64,000 nucleotides of DNA, from contig JADANN010000461.1 in assembly GCA_018806985.1 (NCBI GenBank), forward strand, positions 2,153,276 through 2,217,275, read 5' to 3'. This DNA comes from Angiostrongylus vasorum. Taxonomy: Eukaryota; Nematoda; Chromadorea; Rhabditida; Metastrongylidae. The translations under genes and the position numbers were made by a program. The notes beneath the pieces were generated by a model. That model was not told the origin of the DNA. It made no database searches and was given only the letters and a program-made list of their open reading frames with translations. This document shows positions 43,751 through 55,198 of the stretch, in pieces; the first letter of the stretch is position 1; each line of letters starts with the position of its first letter.

Positions 43751-44139
43751 TTGACTTAGTACTTGAACGACCCGTCTTCACTAGTTGTGCGGGCCCCAGC
43801 ATAATCACCATTTTTCGGAGAATTGCTGATTAAGCCATTTGGTTCCTTGGAATCCCGTGGACAGCCTAGCCAAAGTCTGCCCCAGATCGTCACCACGACA
43901 GGCAGTCGCAGCCCTTGTGGATCAGAAGGAGATTTGCCACCATGCGACTTTGATACCAGGACGGGTGGTGGATCCTGGTATTGCTATTGGTTTACTCTTA
44001 GCTAGGCTTCTTGATGGAAACGCCGGACTCCTTCTCAGCTTGGGAGACCCTGCCAGGGGATGAATCCCCCCGCTGTACATCGCTGTCCGACACCCAGGAA
44101 CACCTCCCAGCCACGATGAGGCGGTAAACCGCTGGAAGG
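43751..44139 (-). repeat. SINE family D copy with 12-bp target duplication
   Basis: Flanked by AGGTCATAGATC at 43739-43750 and 44140-44151. Minus strand: GCGGTTTACCGCCTCATCGTGGC (in parts), GGGGGGATTCATCCCC, then CAAGTA tail. 389 bp. The 74- and 128-residue frames are shadows. Confidence 0.9.
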
Positions 44140-44814
44140 AGGTCATAGATCAAGGCGTACAATGTGACAGGCGCTGGGGCTGGGTCATTTCTCGCCGAGT
44201 CTTTTATGGATTCATGGTTTCCAGTGGTTATCCTAGCCAGGGTTTTAATTAGAGACGATAAAATATTGGGAGCGAAATCGAAGCTGAAATAAATAACATT
44301 GAAGTAGCACTGGACAGTTACAATGTAACAGTACATCGGCTCAACCCAACACCCACCTATACAAGAGGCTAAAAGAGAAATCAAATCAAATTTAGAGAGG
44401 AAACGTCCAAGCTATTCGACAGGGCAACAAACATCGTTTCAGATTTTTAAGTTCTACTAATGAATTGTTGGTGATACGAAAGGGTGTATATTATAAAAGT
44501 AAATACAAAATTAAGATACAAATCTGGAAATGGGAAACGAAGAGCGGCGTTCAGTGATCCAGTGGATTTTAGAACTGAGAAATTGCTCAGCATTCACATG
44601 ATGATATCAATGCCACAAGTATTTTGACAAATATGATGGCCAATTTGAAGAGCAATTATTGCAGTGGGCAAGCTTCCATCGACAAACTGCTAAACCAACA
44701 AACATAGCAGTGACAGGAAGCACTCACCTGAAGACTAAAAAATACAATCACAAGGTTGCTGAGGTATGAGCAAAACGTAGAAGCTCAGATGAGATTCTAA
44801 CCTGCGATATTCCT

Positions 44815-44935
44815 TAGCGGGAGCTCGCGTGCTATCCATTACATCAACCGAGGTCCCTTGCCATGCCTTTCTCTCAACCAGTTTTGTACCCTATCGGTGT
44901 TATCAGCAATCATTCGTAAGTGAGAATAATCTGGG
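44815..44935 (-). repeat. SINE family C-related fragment
   Basis: GAGCTCGCGTGCTATCCATT and TGTTATCAGCAATCATTCGT match the 5' region of the C families at 49440-49530 and 57150-57210. Confidence 0.4.
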
Positions 44936-45074
44936 AAAAAAAATAGGCATTGGACCCATCTGTTCTAAGCTTGTAGTTGAAATCACAACGTTTTCAGATC
45001 TCTTTTTGACTTTTTTCCAACTTTTGAAAGTTTGTAGCATTGCGCTTCCGAGAACAGCTTCAGGCTAACTGCAT

Positions 45075-45335
45075 TCAATGCCTATGCCACCCAGATCACT
45101 TCCGTTGACGTGTGATTGCAGAGAGCACTGACAGAGTGGAAATATGGGTGAGCGAAAGGCAAAGCAAGGGCTTCGGCTGCTGTGCGAATACTACGTGAGC
45201 ATCCCATAAAGGCAATTACGGGTGCGAAGCACAACTGTGGTTCCGAGTCTTGCTCACACCACAACTTCAAGCATCTTTCGCAGTTGTACTTCACATCATA
45301 CTCTGCCACGATAAAACAGTAGACAGCAAGAAGAG
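45075..45335 (+). repeat. SINE family C' (variant) copy
   Basis: CGTGTGATTGCAGAGAGCAC, GGCAATTACGGGTGCGAAGC, CTGTGGTTCCGAGTCTTGC, CATACTCTGCCACGATAAAA. Counterpart of 2935-3230. The 113-residue minus frame is a shadow of it. Confidence 0.55.
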
Positions 45336-45494
45336 TTAAAACTACATAAAAGTTCACTAAACTAATTCTAGGAGTGCAAGACGTAATATACCTATGCGTT
45401 CTTTGCGCGAACATAAGCCGCAATTCGATCCCCTCTTATTTTGACCAAACTTCTTCTCTATCTCTCTGAAAAGTTGAAAACACATGAAAAGTTC

Positions 45495-45942
45495 CCAGGA
45501 TCGACTTTCTATTAACCTCGGCATTGGAATATGAATGCGTCGTTTTCTTGTTCAGTAATCGCTATGTTGTTAAACAGCATACATTTCCTTCCATAGAAAA
45601 ACACAATACAATACAACAGTAGCTGACGTTTCGGCAGTATCGCCTTCTTCAGAGCCTGGAAGGGTATACTGATACACAATTTACTTGGCCAAACGCTTCA
45701 ATAACACTTACAAAAAGACGAAAAACTCTATGGTAATTACATGGTCAACAGCTTCTCAAAAAAAACTCACCGCTTTTTTACGTACCTTCCAATGAGGAAG
45801 ATTAGAACAGCTGATTATAGTCGCATAAGGTTGATGACTGCACCATCCCACATCAGAAATTGATGCGAACATACGGGTTCAGGTCCTGTGTGACCTCTGG
45901 GCACTCCTCCCTGTTATTCATTGCAGGGTTTTTGGCATTTAT
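45495..45942 (-). repeat. PLE 3' terminal region, belonging to the 46-47-kb element
   Basis: Minus strand after the GIY-YIG frame: TGCCAAAAACCCTGCAATGA, a CTTCCTCATTGGAAGG block, GTTTGGCCAAGTAAATTGTG, GGCTCTGAAGAAGGCGATAC followed by TGCCGAAACGTCAGC (45621-45656), and the edge GAGGTTAATAGAAAGTCGA. Forms one arm of an inverted repeat with 47610-48180. ACATGAAAA at the outer edge is repeated beyond the other arm. Confidence 0.75.
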
Positions 45943-46300
45943 CTAAAAAGCCTCAAGAAGTTTTCGCGCTGGTGTTCTAGTCTCCTGCCCAAGGATATTG
46001 ACTTTTACTTTAAAATCGTCCCTGCAATGCTTTTGTATCCTATGAGTGCCTAGTGGAGTGCTTTGCCTTAGTTTTCGTTTGCCGTCCAGGTGTTCTTTTA
46101 TACGGATACACAAAGGCCTGCCCGTTTCGCCAATATATTCATCTCCGCAATTATTACACGAGATCAGGTATATCGTACCTGAACTCATGCAATCACCGTA
46201 CTTGCCGTAAGGGCAAATTACGCAATTTGTTGTTTCACATAGACGGTCACACAGGCGGTTACGAACTAAATGACGACGTAGAGTAGGCGGTGGTATTTCA
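45943..46300 (-). CDS. PLE GIY-YIG endonuclease domain
   Basis: Minus frame GTIYLISCNNCGDEY, IGETGRPLCIRIKEHLDGKR, ending IRKLLEAF-like (ARKLLEAF) and a stop at 45943. The IYLI...YIGETGR spacing is the GIY-YIG core with Arg and a downstream basic helix; the CNNC pair and a preceding cysteine-rich stretch (about 46190-46265) are the linker seen in EN-containing PLEs. It acts as the nicking nuclease for target-primed insertion. Out of frame with the RT above it by one or two shifts, so the element is probably inactive. Confidence 0.85.
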
Positions 46301-47605
46301 ACTATCGCTACCGATTCCTGCCCTTCTTAAGCATCGTCTAATAGCTACGCATACTTCATCGCTAATAAAGGGCAACATAAACGGGACTTTCTTTTGGCCA
46401 ACTGTTTTCCTTGGGTGCGTCGCTCTCCTTCTAAACTTATCTCGTGGGGTTACTATTTCGTAGCCATTGGAGATGGTTAATTGCCGAGCCAACTCGCGCG
46501 ATTCTTCCTTTAGTTCCCTGGTCGAGCACACAGAGGTGGCTGTTCGAAACATGTTTCTCACAAGCGCCCTCTTTGTGCGTGAAGGGTGGGAAGAAAGGAA
46601 ATGAACGAGGATGTTCTTGTTACTTGGCTTTCGGTACCATTTTGTCATGTAACTCCTACTTGATAGGTTTATTTGAACGTTTAAAAACGGAAGCCAGTTT
46701 TTTCTCGGTTTCCCCCGGGTGAACTTATTGTACTCAGACCGCTCATTCAATAATTCAAAGCATTTGTCCATCTCCTCCTGCGTAGAGAAGATGACAAAAC
46801 AATCATCTACATATCTGCAGTAGAGTAGTGGCCGGAGATCGAGAACAGGGACTTCTTTCTTAGGCATAAACACAATGGCAAGGCTTGGTGCCAGTCGCTG
46901 CCCCATAGCCAACCCCCTTATTTGCGCGAAATATTTCCCAGACCATCTGAAAATCGAGCAATTTAGGCACTCCTTTAGGAGAGCCATTAGCTGCTGGATG
47001 GGCAAGCCATGCATATTTATTCTTCCTTCATGTTCAACAAGAAGTTCGAAGATGGCTTGCATTGCGGAGTCATTCGATACGTTGGTGTAGAGCGCAGAAA
47101 CATCGAAAAGCTCCATCACGTACGCGTTATTAAGAGACGCGTTACGTCTACGACGTTCTAGGAACATTTGGGTGTTTGTGAGGTGAGCTGGAATGTGGTT
47201 AAGCAACTGGATAAGTATTAGGCTTAAGAACCAAGTTATTCTATCCGTTGGTCCGTCTACACAGCTGATGATGGGTCTAACCTTAAATGATGACGGATTG
47301 GATGACGCAAGATCATCAGGTGATACCAACTTGTGTCTTAATAAGTAGGTATAGGACGGGAGATGTTGGTTTATCGATTTTAAAGTGCGAAATAACCGAT
47401 GGTTTTAAACCTGCAGCCTTTGCCACACTGACCCATTGATTGTTTAGCTTTCGGTATTGACTTTTATATTCCTTTTCAGAGGATGGCCAATAGAGGATAG
47501 CATCACTAAGATGTTCCTTTGTTATCTCAACATCCAGCTAGCGAGGAATAACTACGAACTCTCCCCCCTTATCACTAACAGACAATCTTATTGTTTTTGA
47601 GTTTA
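46298..47605 (-). CDS. PLE reverse transcriptase
   Basis: The longest coding frame of the window (343 codons, 46298-47329) with PIISCVDGPTDRITWFLSLI, the motif A region FDVSALYTNVSNDSAMQA, GLAMGQRLAPSLAIVFM, catalytic YVDDCFVIFSTQEEM, and thumb NWLPFLNVQINLSSRSYMTK, NILVHFLSSHPSRTKRALVR. Upstream 47330-47605, shifted by frame, continues the N-terminal part (SDKGGEFVVIPR; SEKEYKSQYRKLNNQWVSVA; SVISHFKIDKPTSPVLYLLI). Motifs match Penelope-like RTs, not LINE or LTR RTs. Two breaks (near 47330 and in the N-terminal part) suggest a recent but defective copy. Reads with the GIY-YIG domain downstream. Confidence 0.9.
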
Positions 47606-47609
47606 TTAA

Positions 47610-48180
47610 TTCCGTATAAAAGAACACCTAGATGGCAAACGAAAACTAAGGCAAAGTACCCCACTAGGCACGCATAGGATACAAAAGCATAGCGGGGACG
47701 ATTTTGAAGTAAAAGTCAATACCTTGCGCAGGAGACTAAAACACCAGCGCGAAAACTTCTTGAGGCTTTTTGGATAAAAGCCAAAAACCTTGCAATGAAT
47801 AACAGGGAGGAGTGCCCAGAGGTCACACAGGACCTGAACCCCTATGTTCGCATCAATTTCTGGTGTGGGATGGTGCAGTCATCAACCTTATGCGACTATA
47901 ATCAGCTGTTCTAATCTTCCTCATTGGAAAGCACGTAAAAAAGCGGTGAGTTTTTTTCGAGAAGCTGTTGACCATGTAATTACCATAGAGTTTTTCGTCT
48001 TTCTGTAAGTGTTATTGAAGCGTTTGGCCTAGTAAATTGTATGTCAGTATACCCTTCCAGGCTCTGAAGAAGGCGATACTGACGAAACGTCAGCCACTGT
48101 TGTATTGTATTGTGTTTTTTCTACGGAAGTAAATGTGTGCTGTTTAACAACCTCGCCATTGCTGAACAAGAAAACGACGC
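47610..48180 (+). repeat. PLE 3'-end copy in inverted orientation
   Basis: Plus-strand match to the minus-strand 46110-45520: starts in the GIY-YIG coding part (ACACCTAGATGGCAAACGAA), through AACTTCTTGAGGCTTTTTGG, to GGCTCTGAAGAAGGCGATAC...GACGAAACGTCAGCC (48059-48094) and AACAAGAAAACGACGCA. About 570 bp, 90+ percent similar by eye. It stops about 33 bp short of the other arm's end. Confidence 0.8.
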
Positions 48181-48189
48181 ACTCATGAA

Positions 48190-48745
48190 AAAGATTACTT
48201 CATTTCTGGAGTGAGCAAGAAGAAGCCGATATTTGGTAATCGAACATAAACAATAAAAGCTTGAGATAAATTGATGGTGGTCAAAGAGCTCGAAGAACTT
48301 CCCTGTGAAGGATGAGTGCGAAATTCGTCGTGTCGGCCATCTCTCCACAAATTCCATGTCTTTCTTAACCTTTTGTCTTTATATATCTTCCCGTTTTAAA
48401 GCTTTTTTTAGTCCTTAGAATATTATTAAATTTTTTTCTATGTGCTTCCTTTATTGACAAGCGTACAAAAAGCTTTCACAAAAGCTTCCTGTTGTGCTCA
48501 TGTTTCGACATCTTCGTTTTCTTTAGAGCGGCCGTGATCCGATTCAATGGCACACAGCCGTTCCTTCCCACGATCTGTGTCTTCGTAGTTGCACCGAGCC
48601 GAACTTTCTTTATTGGGACTATCCTCGAATGAAGGACCTTGTCAGCGATACCTTTTTACATATTACGGTTTTTGATGATACTGATTGCTCGTTGGTAAGA
48701 ATTCATTCTTCACCGGATATTCTATTCTGAGGTAGTCGGTTTCAA
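48190..48745 (+). repeat. Low-copy duplicated segment X2
   Basis: Inverse counterpart of 2260-2830. Flanks the PLE insertion on its right; its left continuation is 45430-45490. Confidence 0.6.
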
Positions 48746-48809
48746 GTTTGCATGGAGACAGATAAGTAATATTTCTTAACTGGGGATCTTTTTAGTCCTT
48801 GTGGAAATA

Positions 48810-50060
48810 ATCAGTTTGTACCTTGCTTCACTGATAAGCTAACGCGAGATTGTTACCAATATTTAATCGGCTAACGTTTCGACGTCTTCATCTTCCTCAG
48901 AGCTGGTGATCCGAGTCGGCTGACTTGATCTGCAAAGTTGATCGTCCAGAGAAAATAAGTTATTATGTGTTTTGTTGAGCTTACACGAGACTGATAAGTA
49001 ATCTTTACACGGCTTTTATGTCGACGTCTTAGTCATCTTCAGAGCCATTTATCCGAGTCGATTATCCATAGTTGTTCGTTTTGTCGATGTCTTCGTATCG
49101 AGTCAGATACTCATCAGTGCGGCATCTCTCGAAAGGACATACTCACCCGGCGACGCTCTTTGACTAAGAATGCTGACTGGTAATAATACTGATTGTCTAG
49201 TAATAACAACTTATTTTTTTCGGAAAGTCAGTCGTGCAGTAGTCGGTATCATTATCACTTAGTACAAATTGCATAATAACATTTCAAAAACCGACTTTTC
49301 TCTAACCTCGGTGTGACAAATTAACATGTCTTTAAAGCTGAATGCATGTAAGCTTATTAATTTAAACACATCCACAACGATACTGAGATATTTGCAAAAC
49401 TTGAATCCCAGGCCAGATCGAATCACGATTTCCTTTTCCTGGAGCTCGCGTATTATACACTTCGCCACGGCGCCCCTTGCTCTCTGAGCTAGTATTCTGC
49501 CTAACGCTGCCATCAGCAATCACCCGTGGACGGGATTGATCTGGGGAGCACAAATCGGCCTTGAACACAGTTCAGCTGAGGCTGCAGTCGAAATCACAAT
49601 GTCAACCTTCTATTTTCTGATTACCATAATTTTTTACGGCAATTGCAGTTGGCAGAAAACAAAAGGTTAACATTGTATTTTAAACACATGTTCATTTGTC
49701 ATACCAACTTTAAAGGAAAACTGATTTTTTCAAATATTATTATGCTCTGCACAAGTCATTACCATCGGACAATCACGGCTATCATAACAACAATCCTGTG
49801 TATAAGAGCGTCGCCTGGTGAATGTGCCTCAATCGAGAGACGCTCCACTAAAGAAGATCCGACTCGACACGACGACGAAGACACCTCATCGAAAAGAAGA
49901 ACGACTGTCGACATCAACTCGGATCATTGGCTCTGAGGAAGAAGAAGACGTTGAAACGTTAGCCGAACAAATATCGGTAACAACCTCGTGTTGGCTAATC
50001 AATGAAACAAGGCACATTAGTCGTTTACACCAAAGTTAAATGAAAATCGGGTTACAATAA
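48810..50060. mobile_element. Palindromic PLE-like element P2 with nested SINE
   Basis: Left arm: GCTAACGCGAGATTGTTACC, CGGCTAACGTTTCGACGTCT. Right arm: GACGTTGAAACGTTAGCCGA, GGTAACAACCTCGTGTTGGC. Centre: AAACCGACTTTTCTCTAACC at 49289, facing CTTTAAAGGAAAACTGATTT at 49710, separated by a SINE C-type insertion (49375-49655). A second inner motif copy is at 48990-49060. TATAAGAG at 49801. Non-coding; the 97- and 73-residue frames are shadows. Confidence 0.65.
49375..49655 (-). repeat. SINE family C-related copy inside P2
   Basis: GATACTGAGATATTTGCAAA (shared 3' part), then GAGCTCGCGTATTATACACT, CCATCAGCAATCACCCGTGG, ACGGGATTGATCTGGGG. The tRNA-like part differs from typical C copies. Confidence 0.5.
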
Positions 50061-50089
50061 TCACTTTGTATTTTCTTCATTGGTAAGCT

Positions 50090-50760
50090 TGATAAGTCTT
50101 AACTTTCATTTTCATCACTTAGCCTACCTATTCTTTTCGAGGTCATCGTTGTAAACTATGAGTCGATCATGCCATAATATTATTTGTCGTCCGTAATGTT
50201 TCTGGAGTTGAAGTTTTCTTTCTGTGGGTTTCCTTCCACCTTACCATTGCCAACTGCGTTTGTGTTCTTGCAGTCACTCTGAAAAAATTCTTTGCTTAAT
50301 TCAGGATTTATACTACAACATTCAATCGATCCTGCACTTTTAAGGCTGTTAGTGATTTATGTCCGAAAACCGTTTGAGATGTTCCAACTGTGACTGCATT
50401 AACAGTCTAATTGCCCTGGGTGAATCCGAGCGTGCTAACCATGAATGAAAAGTGCTAATATCTGTTCCAAATCTACCCAATGTGTTCCTCCCACTTGTGG
50501 ATTAACAAAATGTCGCGATAATCGTGCAAGACCTTTCATTTGAAATATTTTTTGCTGGGCGGAACACTTGAGCGTTTTGAACGACTATGTAAAGGCAGCT
50601 GCTTTTAGATGAAGTGTATCCTTTCCGATTTTGTAAGTGTGGATTATTTGTTGAAAGCCATACCAAGTAATTTTCCACGTGCTTTGAAAATACTCGATAA
50701 TAATCGTTTGCATTCTTTCCACAGACGCTTGATAACTACATCTACATTTACGTGCCAGCT
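50090..50760. other. No recognised feature
   Basis: AT-rich; no frame above 60 codons and no match to the window's repeats. Confidence 0.4.
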
Positions 50761-50861
50761 AAAGCTGATTATGGGCGAACCGAGTTAGTGAGCCTCTGGT
50801 TTTCTCCGGTGCCGTCTCGTGACATGTACATAACGTGTACCACTCGCATGACACGATTATA

Positions 50862-51247
50862 CTTGATACTTGATACTTGAACGGTCCATCCTCACTAGTT
50901 GTGCGGGCCCCAGCATAATCACCATTTTTCGGAGATTTGCTGGTTAAGCCATTGTAGTTTCCTGGAAACCCGAGGACAGCCTGGCCAAAGTCTGCCCCAG
51001 CTCGCCACCACGACAAGCAGTCGCAGCCCTTGTGAATCAGAGGGAGATTTGCCACCATGCGACTTTGATACCAGGACGGTGGTGGATCCTGGTATTGGTT
51101 TATTCTTAGCTAGGCTTTCTGATGGAAACGCCGGACTCCTTCTCAGCTTTGGAGACCCTGCTGGGGGGACGAATCCCTCCGCTGTACATCGCTGTCCGAC
51201 ACCCAGGAACACCTCACAGCCACGATGAGGCGGTAAACCGTTAGGAG
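50862..51247 (-). repeat. SINE family D copy with exact 12-bp target duplication
   Basis: Flanked by GACACGATTATA at 50850-50861 and 51248-51259. The low-coordinate end has the tandem tail CTTGATACTTGATACTTGA (plus strand). 386 bp. Minus strand: GGTTTACCGCCTCATCGTGG, CAGCGGAGGGATTCGTCCCC as possible A and B boxes. Confidence 0.92.
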
Positions 51248-51556
51248 GACACGATTATAACATGTTCATATTTTGCTTTATTTCTTATTTCTATTAGGAT
51301 CCTATTTGCTTGTGATTTTTTAGCAGAATTTCGGACGTGAGGCAGTTACTGATAACTCTATTGTTTATGCCGTTGTGTTTTGTTAGATAAATGTCAAAAT
51401 AAAAGTGTCATAAAGCTTCTGGAGGATCCCGGGAAGAATCAGCAGCCTCATTTACTCTCCGCCGCACAGCCCAAAAATGTGGATTGGATGATCAGGTCGA
51501 CGATGAGGACAACGACGTCAGCAATAAGTTTTGAAAACAATATGGTGTCAGTGAGA

Positions 51557-51813
51557 TGGGCGCGTGTGGCGCACTAGTCGAAGGCGCCGTGCAATACGTG
51601 GGATAGATCCCCGCACCTCTGGCCCACCAAGCCTTCCACACTTCCGGAGCCGACAAATTGGTAACAGACTTGTTCGATACATCGGTAGGGCACAGCCAGT
51701 CATAGTAAAGGCCAGACATGCATTCAATCACCTCCAAACGATGCTTAATGAAGTCGAATGTATGGCGCATCGCTAAGGGATTGATCAGCGCCGAGAGCTT
51801 TATCCTTTTCTAG
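51557..51813 (+). repeat. SINE family A copy
   Basis: GGCGCGTGTGGCGCACTAGTCGAAGG (in parts), CCGACAAATTGGTAACAGAC, tail GCCGAGAGCTTTATCCTTTT. Sits in family G at the same junction as the copy at 1058. Confidence 0.8.
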
Positions 51814-52194
51814 GCCACACGATTACTAGTACTTCAAGAGCGCTCACTTCGGCGTGCTTTAACTGTCTCTCACAGAGAGCTTAGAGCAAACAAATTTTCA
51901 TGAACTATTTATAATAGTGATGCACTTCAGTACGAGCAATCAATAAGAGTTGTTTCTTCCAGCGCGTGCGCACTACTCATCCCTTTACTCCGGGGATCGG
52001 CCAAAGTTGGTCCACTCGACCACTGTCCCAGGAATTTCTAAACAAGACGAAAATTGTCAAGGTGCAGTCGAACATATACGCAAAAAACGACGTCGTTCTT
52101 AGACGACGGTGAAAGGAAATTGAGTAGAATGGAAGAAGTTCTTGCACATGTACGGCAAGTGAGGTCAGGTCGCTGAAAAACTAATGGGCAGTAA

Positions 52195-52565
52195 TGTTTC
52201 CAACAGTTCACCGCCTCGTCGTGGCTTAGAGGTGCTCATAGGTGTTGGACTGCGATGTACAGCGGAGAGGTCGCTTCGCCAGCAGGACCTCAAAAGCTGA
52301 GAACGTTTTCAACGTTTCCATCTGAAATCCCAGCTAAAGTAAACCAATACCAGGATCCACCACCGTCCTGGCATTAAATTAGTCGAATGATGGCAAATCC
52401 ACAAGGGCGACTGCTGCCTGAGGTAGTGACGATCCAAGGAAAGTTTTGCCTGGGCTGAATTCGGGACTCCAAGGAACCACAATTGCTAAACCAGCAAATT
52501 TCCCGAGAATGGAAGATGCTAGGCCCCGGACAACCAAAATGGTCTATCCAAGCATTTGAGTAAGT
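52195..52565 (+). repeat. SINE family D copy
   Basis: ACCGCCTCGTCGTGGCTTAG, CACCACCGTCCTGGCATTAA, CAAGGAACCACAATTGCTAA, tail CAAGCATTTGAGTAAGTA. Complete but diverged. Confidence 0.75.
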
Positions 52566-52900
52566 ATCGACAGATAGCGTAGATTTGTAAATCTTAGGAA
52601 AAGCCCTTGCTGACTTGGAGCAAGGTCGGTATGAGCAATTATCCTTGTGATTCGATGGCCGACGTTTCGGCGGCTTCGAATTTTTCAAAGCGCTTTTTTG
52701 AGGTTTAATACCACACGTATGCTGTTCACGTGGGATGAGTAGACGTCAAAGAGCAATGAGAGCCAATAATGACAACAGCAGCGGCAAAAACAAACAACGA
52801 CGTCAAACAACAACAGTAAACAACAACAACAAGCAAAAGCAACAAGATGCCAACCTCGCGTCAGTTCAACAAGGTCAGTTTATAAGGTTTTTTTTGTTTT
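52565..52900 (-). repeat. GTT-rich PLE-associated repeat (family E), inverted
   Basis: Plus strand shows GATTCGATGGCCGACGTTTC, GGCGGCTTCGAATTTTTCAA, AACAACGACGTCAAACAACAA-type repeats. Counterpart of 1-290; lies between a D SINE and PLE sequence. Confidence 0.6.
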
Positions 52901-53154
52901 GTACGACCCGTCTTCACATCTCCTGGTGGGTGAAATCCCAGCACTTCACACTTTCGCGGCGAACTTCTAAATTTTTGCGTATGGCTTCGGCAAATACTCG
53001 TTGATTTTGCTTTCATCATGAATGTTATTGAATGCTGGTCGCTTGAACGCTTCTACGCAAATAAAACTTAACATGTTTTATTCGTTGTAGTTTAATTGGT
53101 AGAGTGCAGTCGCACAGAGTATTGTAACATGGAATGGGACCAGGCTGGGTCAGA

Positions 53155-54055
53155 TCATAACACCGGCCTGAGATGTGGCGCTTGGTCACATTTGATCACA
53201 AGACAACCCTCCTTGCGGGTCATTTTTGGATTCTTGGAATTTAATCCAAAGCGCTTCAAGAATTTTACGCGCTGATGTTTTGCATGTAAGCAACTTTTTT
53301 TAGCTGAACTTATTTCGTTTGAAATGAAGGGAAGGATAAATGGGACCTCATAATGAATGGAGTTGTTGTTTGGAGGCATAAGTTTCCTTTCATATCTATC
53401 CCAAAAAGCTACTGTTTCGTAGCCAATGGAAATGGCTGTTTGCTGCACCAATTTCCGAGATTCCTCCTTTGCTTTCTTTCTAGCCACACACTGGTTGCTG
53501 TTACGAACAAATTTCTTACAAACGCCTTTTTTGGTAAGCTGAGGACGACAGGCGAGGTTATGAACCACTGTGTTTTTGCTACCTGGCTCTCGGTATCATT
53601 TGTAACACGGCCGTTTTCGGATAGCTTAATTTCAACGTTCAGAAATGGAAGCCCGTTTCCTTTCAGTTTCTCTCGATTATGTGCTCTGACTGTCTGTCCA
53701 ATAACTCAGAGCATTTGTCCACCTCCTTGTCTGGAGGAGATGGCAAACAAACATCTATATATCTATAGTAGAGTAATCCGCAGAAATCGACTACGGCTGC
53801 CTCCACCTTAGAAATAAAGGCAATTGAAAGGGTTGGTACCAGTCGTTGTTCCATTGCCAACAATCCCATTTGGGCGTAATATTTTCCAGATCGTCTGAAG
53901 ATCGAGCAGATTAAGCACTCCTTTAAGAGAATCAACTGCTGTATCGTGAAGCCGTACATGTTTACTTCACCTTCGTGTTGCATAAGAAGTTCGCGGATGG
54001 TTGCATTGCGGAGTCATTCATCGTGTTAGTATAAAGGACGGTATCGTCGAAGACG
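53155..54055 (-). mobile_element. Penelope-like element RT fragment, decayed
   Basis: Minus frames 53663-53983 (KECLICSIFRRSGKYYAQMG; LAMEQRLVPTLSIAFISKV; catalytic box changed to YIDVC) and 53155-53568 (KKFVRNSNQC; thumb). Gly-to-Glu and Asp-to-Val changes in catalytic boxes confirm death. Starts at the finger/palm boundary. Confidence 0.8.
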
Positions 54056-54116
54056 AATTTTTGAACTTTCGAACTTTCATAGCGCTAAGGTGAAGGTGTT
54101 GAGTAATCTTTCATTC

Positions 54117-54425
54117 AGTAAGCTTCTCGATTTACTGCCTATTAGAATTTTTCACGGCAGGATATTATGCGTGAAACAACCACAATCTTGTTGAGATAAT
54201 CACAATCTTAACCGTTTTATTTACTGCCTATTCTTTTTAATGGCAGGGTATATTGCGAAATATAACTTCAGTAATGCTGAGATATTGGCAGAACTCCGGA
54301 CCACAGGTGTCTGCGGTGGTGAACGAAACGCGATACTACCCTTTCCGGGTGCTAACGCGTTCACCACCAAACCATGCAGGCTCTGCACTTTGCCTGTCTG
54401 TCAGCTAATCTTTCATTCAGTTTGA
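54117..54425 (-). repeat. Two SINE family C copies, head to tail
   Basis: 54117-54215 is a 3' fragment (TTTACTGCCTATTAGAATTT); 54217-54425 is complete, including GTTTGGTGGTGAACGCG on the minus strand. Same SINE-RTE junction as at 7806-8022, so the pair was probably copied together. Confidence 0.65.
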
Positions 54426-55198
54426 AAGTCAACAAGAGACGCTAATCTCCAGAAACACTCAAACTTAGACGCCAACGTGGAGTTGCACGAGCTGCAGGCA
54501 ACTTCCAGTTAACGTCCGAACTTACAAAATAATGCAGACAGGCGATAAAAGATCTTAAAGAGAGAGAGCAGCAGTAATGGTCGAAGCTGTAGAGGACGGG
54601 GAAAGCATTGGCCAAGCCCACCGAAGCCTAGGCAATTACAAAAGCAAGACGATTGCACTCCACGCCTCGACGGAACAGTTACAGCTTCCCGAAATGCAAT
54701 GGAAAGAATCATTCACAACTACTATTCAGGTATCTTCAATAGCTACGTCCTCCTTTTTCTCAAGTAAAACAAAAAAAGGATTGATATGTTGTACAACCGG
54801 TTCCTTCTTCCGAAATCCGACTTGCTATTTCGTCGGGGAAAAAATCGAAGAACACCAGGTCCGGACAGGATAAGATCTGAACTCCTGAAGAGCCCTCCGC
54901 CAGTTCTCGTAAACACACTGGCTCGACTTCTCGTACATTACCTGTCTGAATGCAAGGTCCCACTCAGTCGAAGGCCAGCAAAACAATTTTTATTGTTCAA
55001 GAAGGGTGACCTACGCGATATAGGTAACTATCTCCCAATCTGCTTGCTATCTGTCGTCTACAAACTTTTTCACTCGAGTCATCCTAAACAGGATTGAGAG
55101 AACACATTGGACGAAGGAAAACCATGTAAACAAGCAGGATTTCAAAAAGGATTTGGTACGATGGGCCGCATCCACACGATAACAAGACTCATTGAAGT

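Larger units (their letters stand above)
50765..52185 (-). repeat. PLE-associated repeat family G, interrupted twice
   Basis: Aligns with 13545-14200 and 5770-6725. Interrupted by a D SINE at 50862-51247 and an A SINE at 51557-51813. Conserved plus-strand acidic frame at 51473-51530 (CGLDDQVDDEDNDVSNK). Confidence 0.5.

Noticed and set aside
45082..45423. 113-residue frame with cysteines and a hydrophobic start
   Set aside because: It lies in a C' SINE and duplicated segment; the counterpart at 2935-3230 does not keep it.
48059..48094. Functional hammerhead ribozyme call
   Set aside because: Only the CUGANGA and GAAA parts fit; stem II needs an extra base and stem III with the cleavage-site strand was not found, so it is kept as a finding and not annotated as an ncRNA.
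53085..53150. tRNA-like stretch (TAGTTTAATTGGTAGAGTGCAGT)
   Set aside because: No acceptor-stem pairing and no B box GGTTCGANTCC at the right distance.
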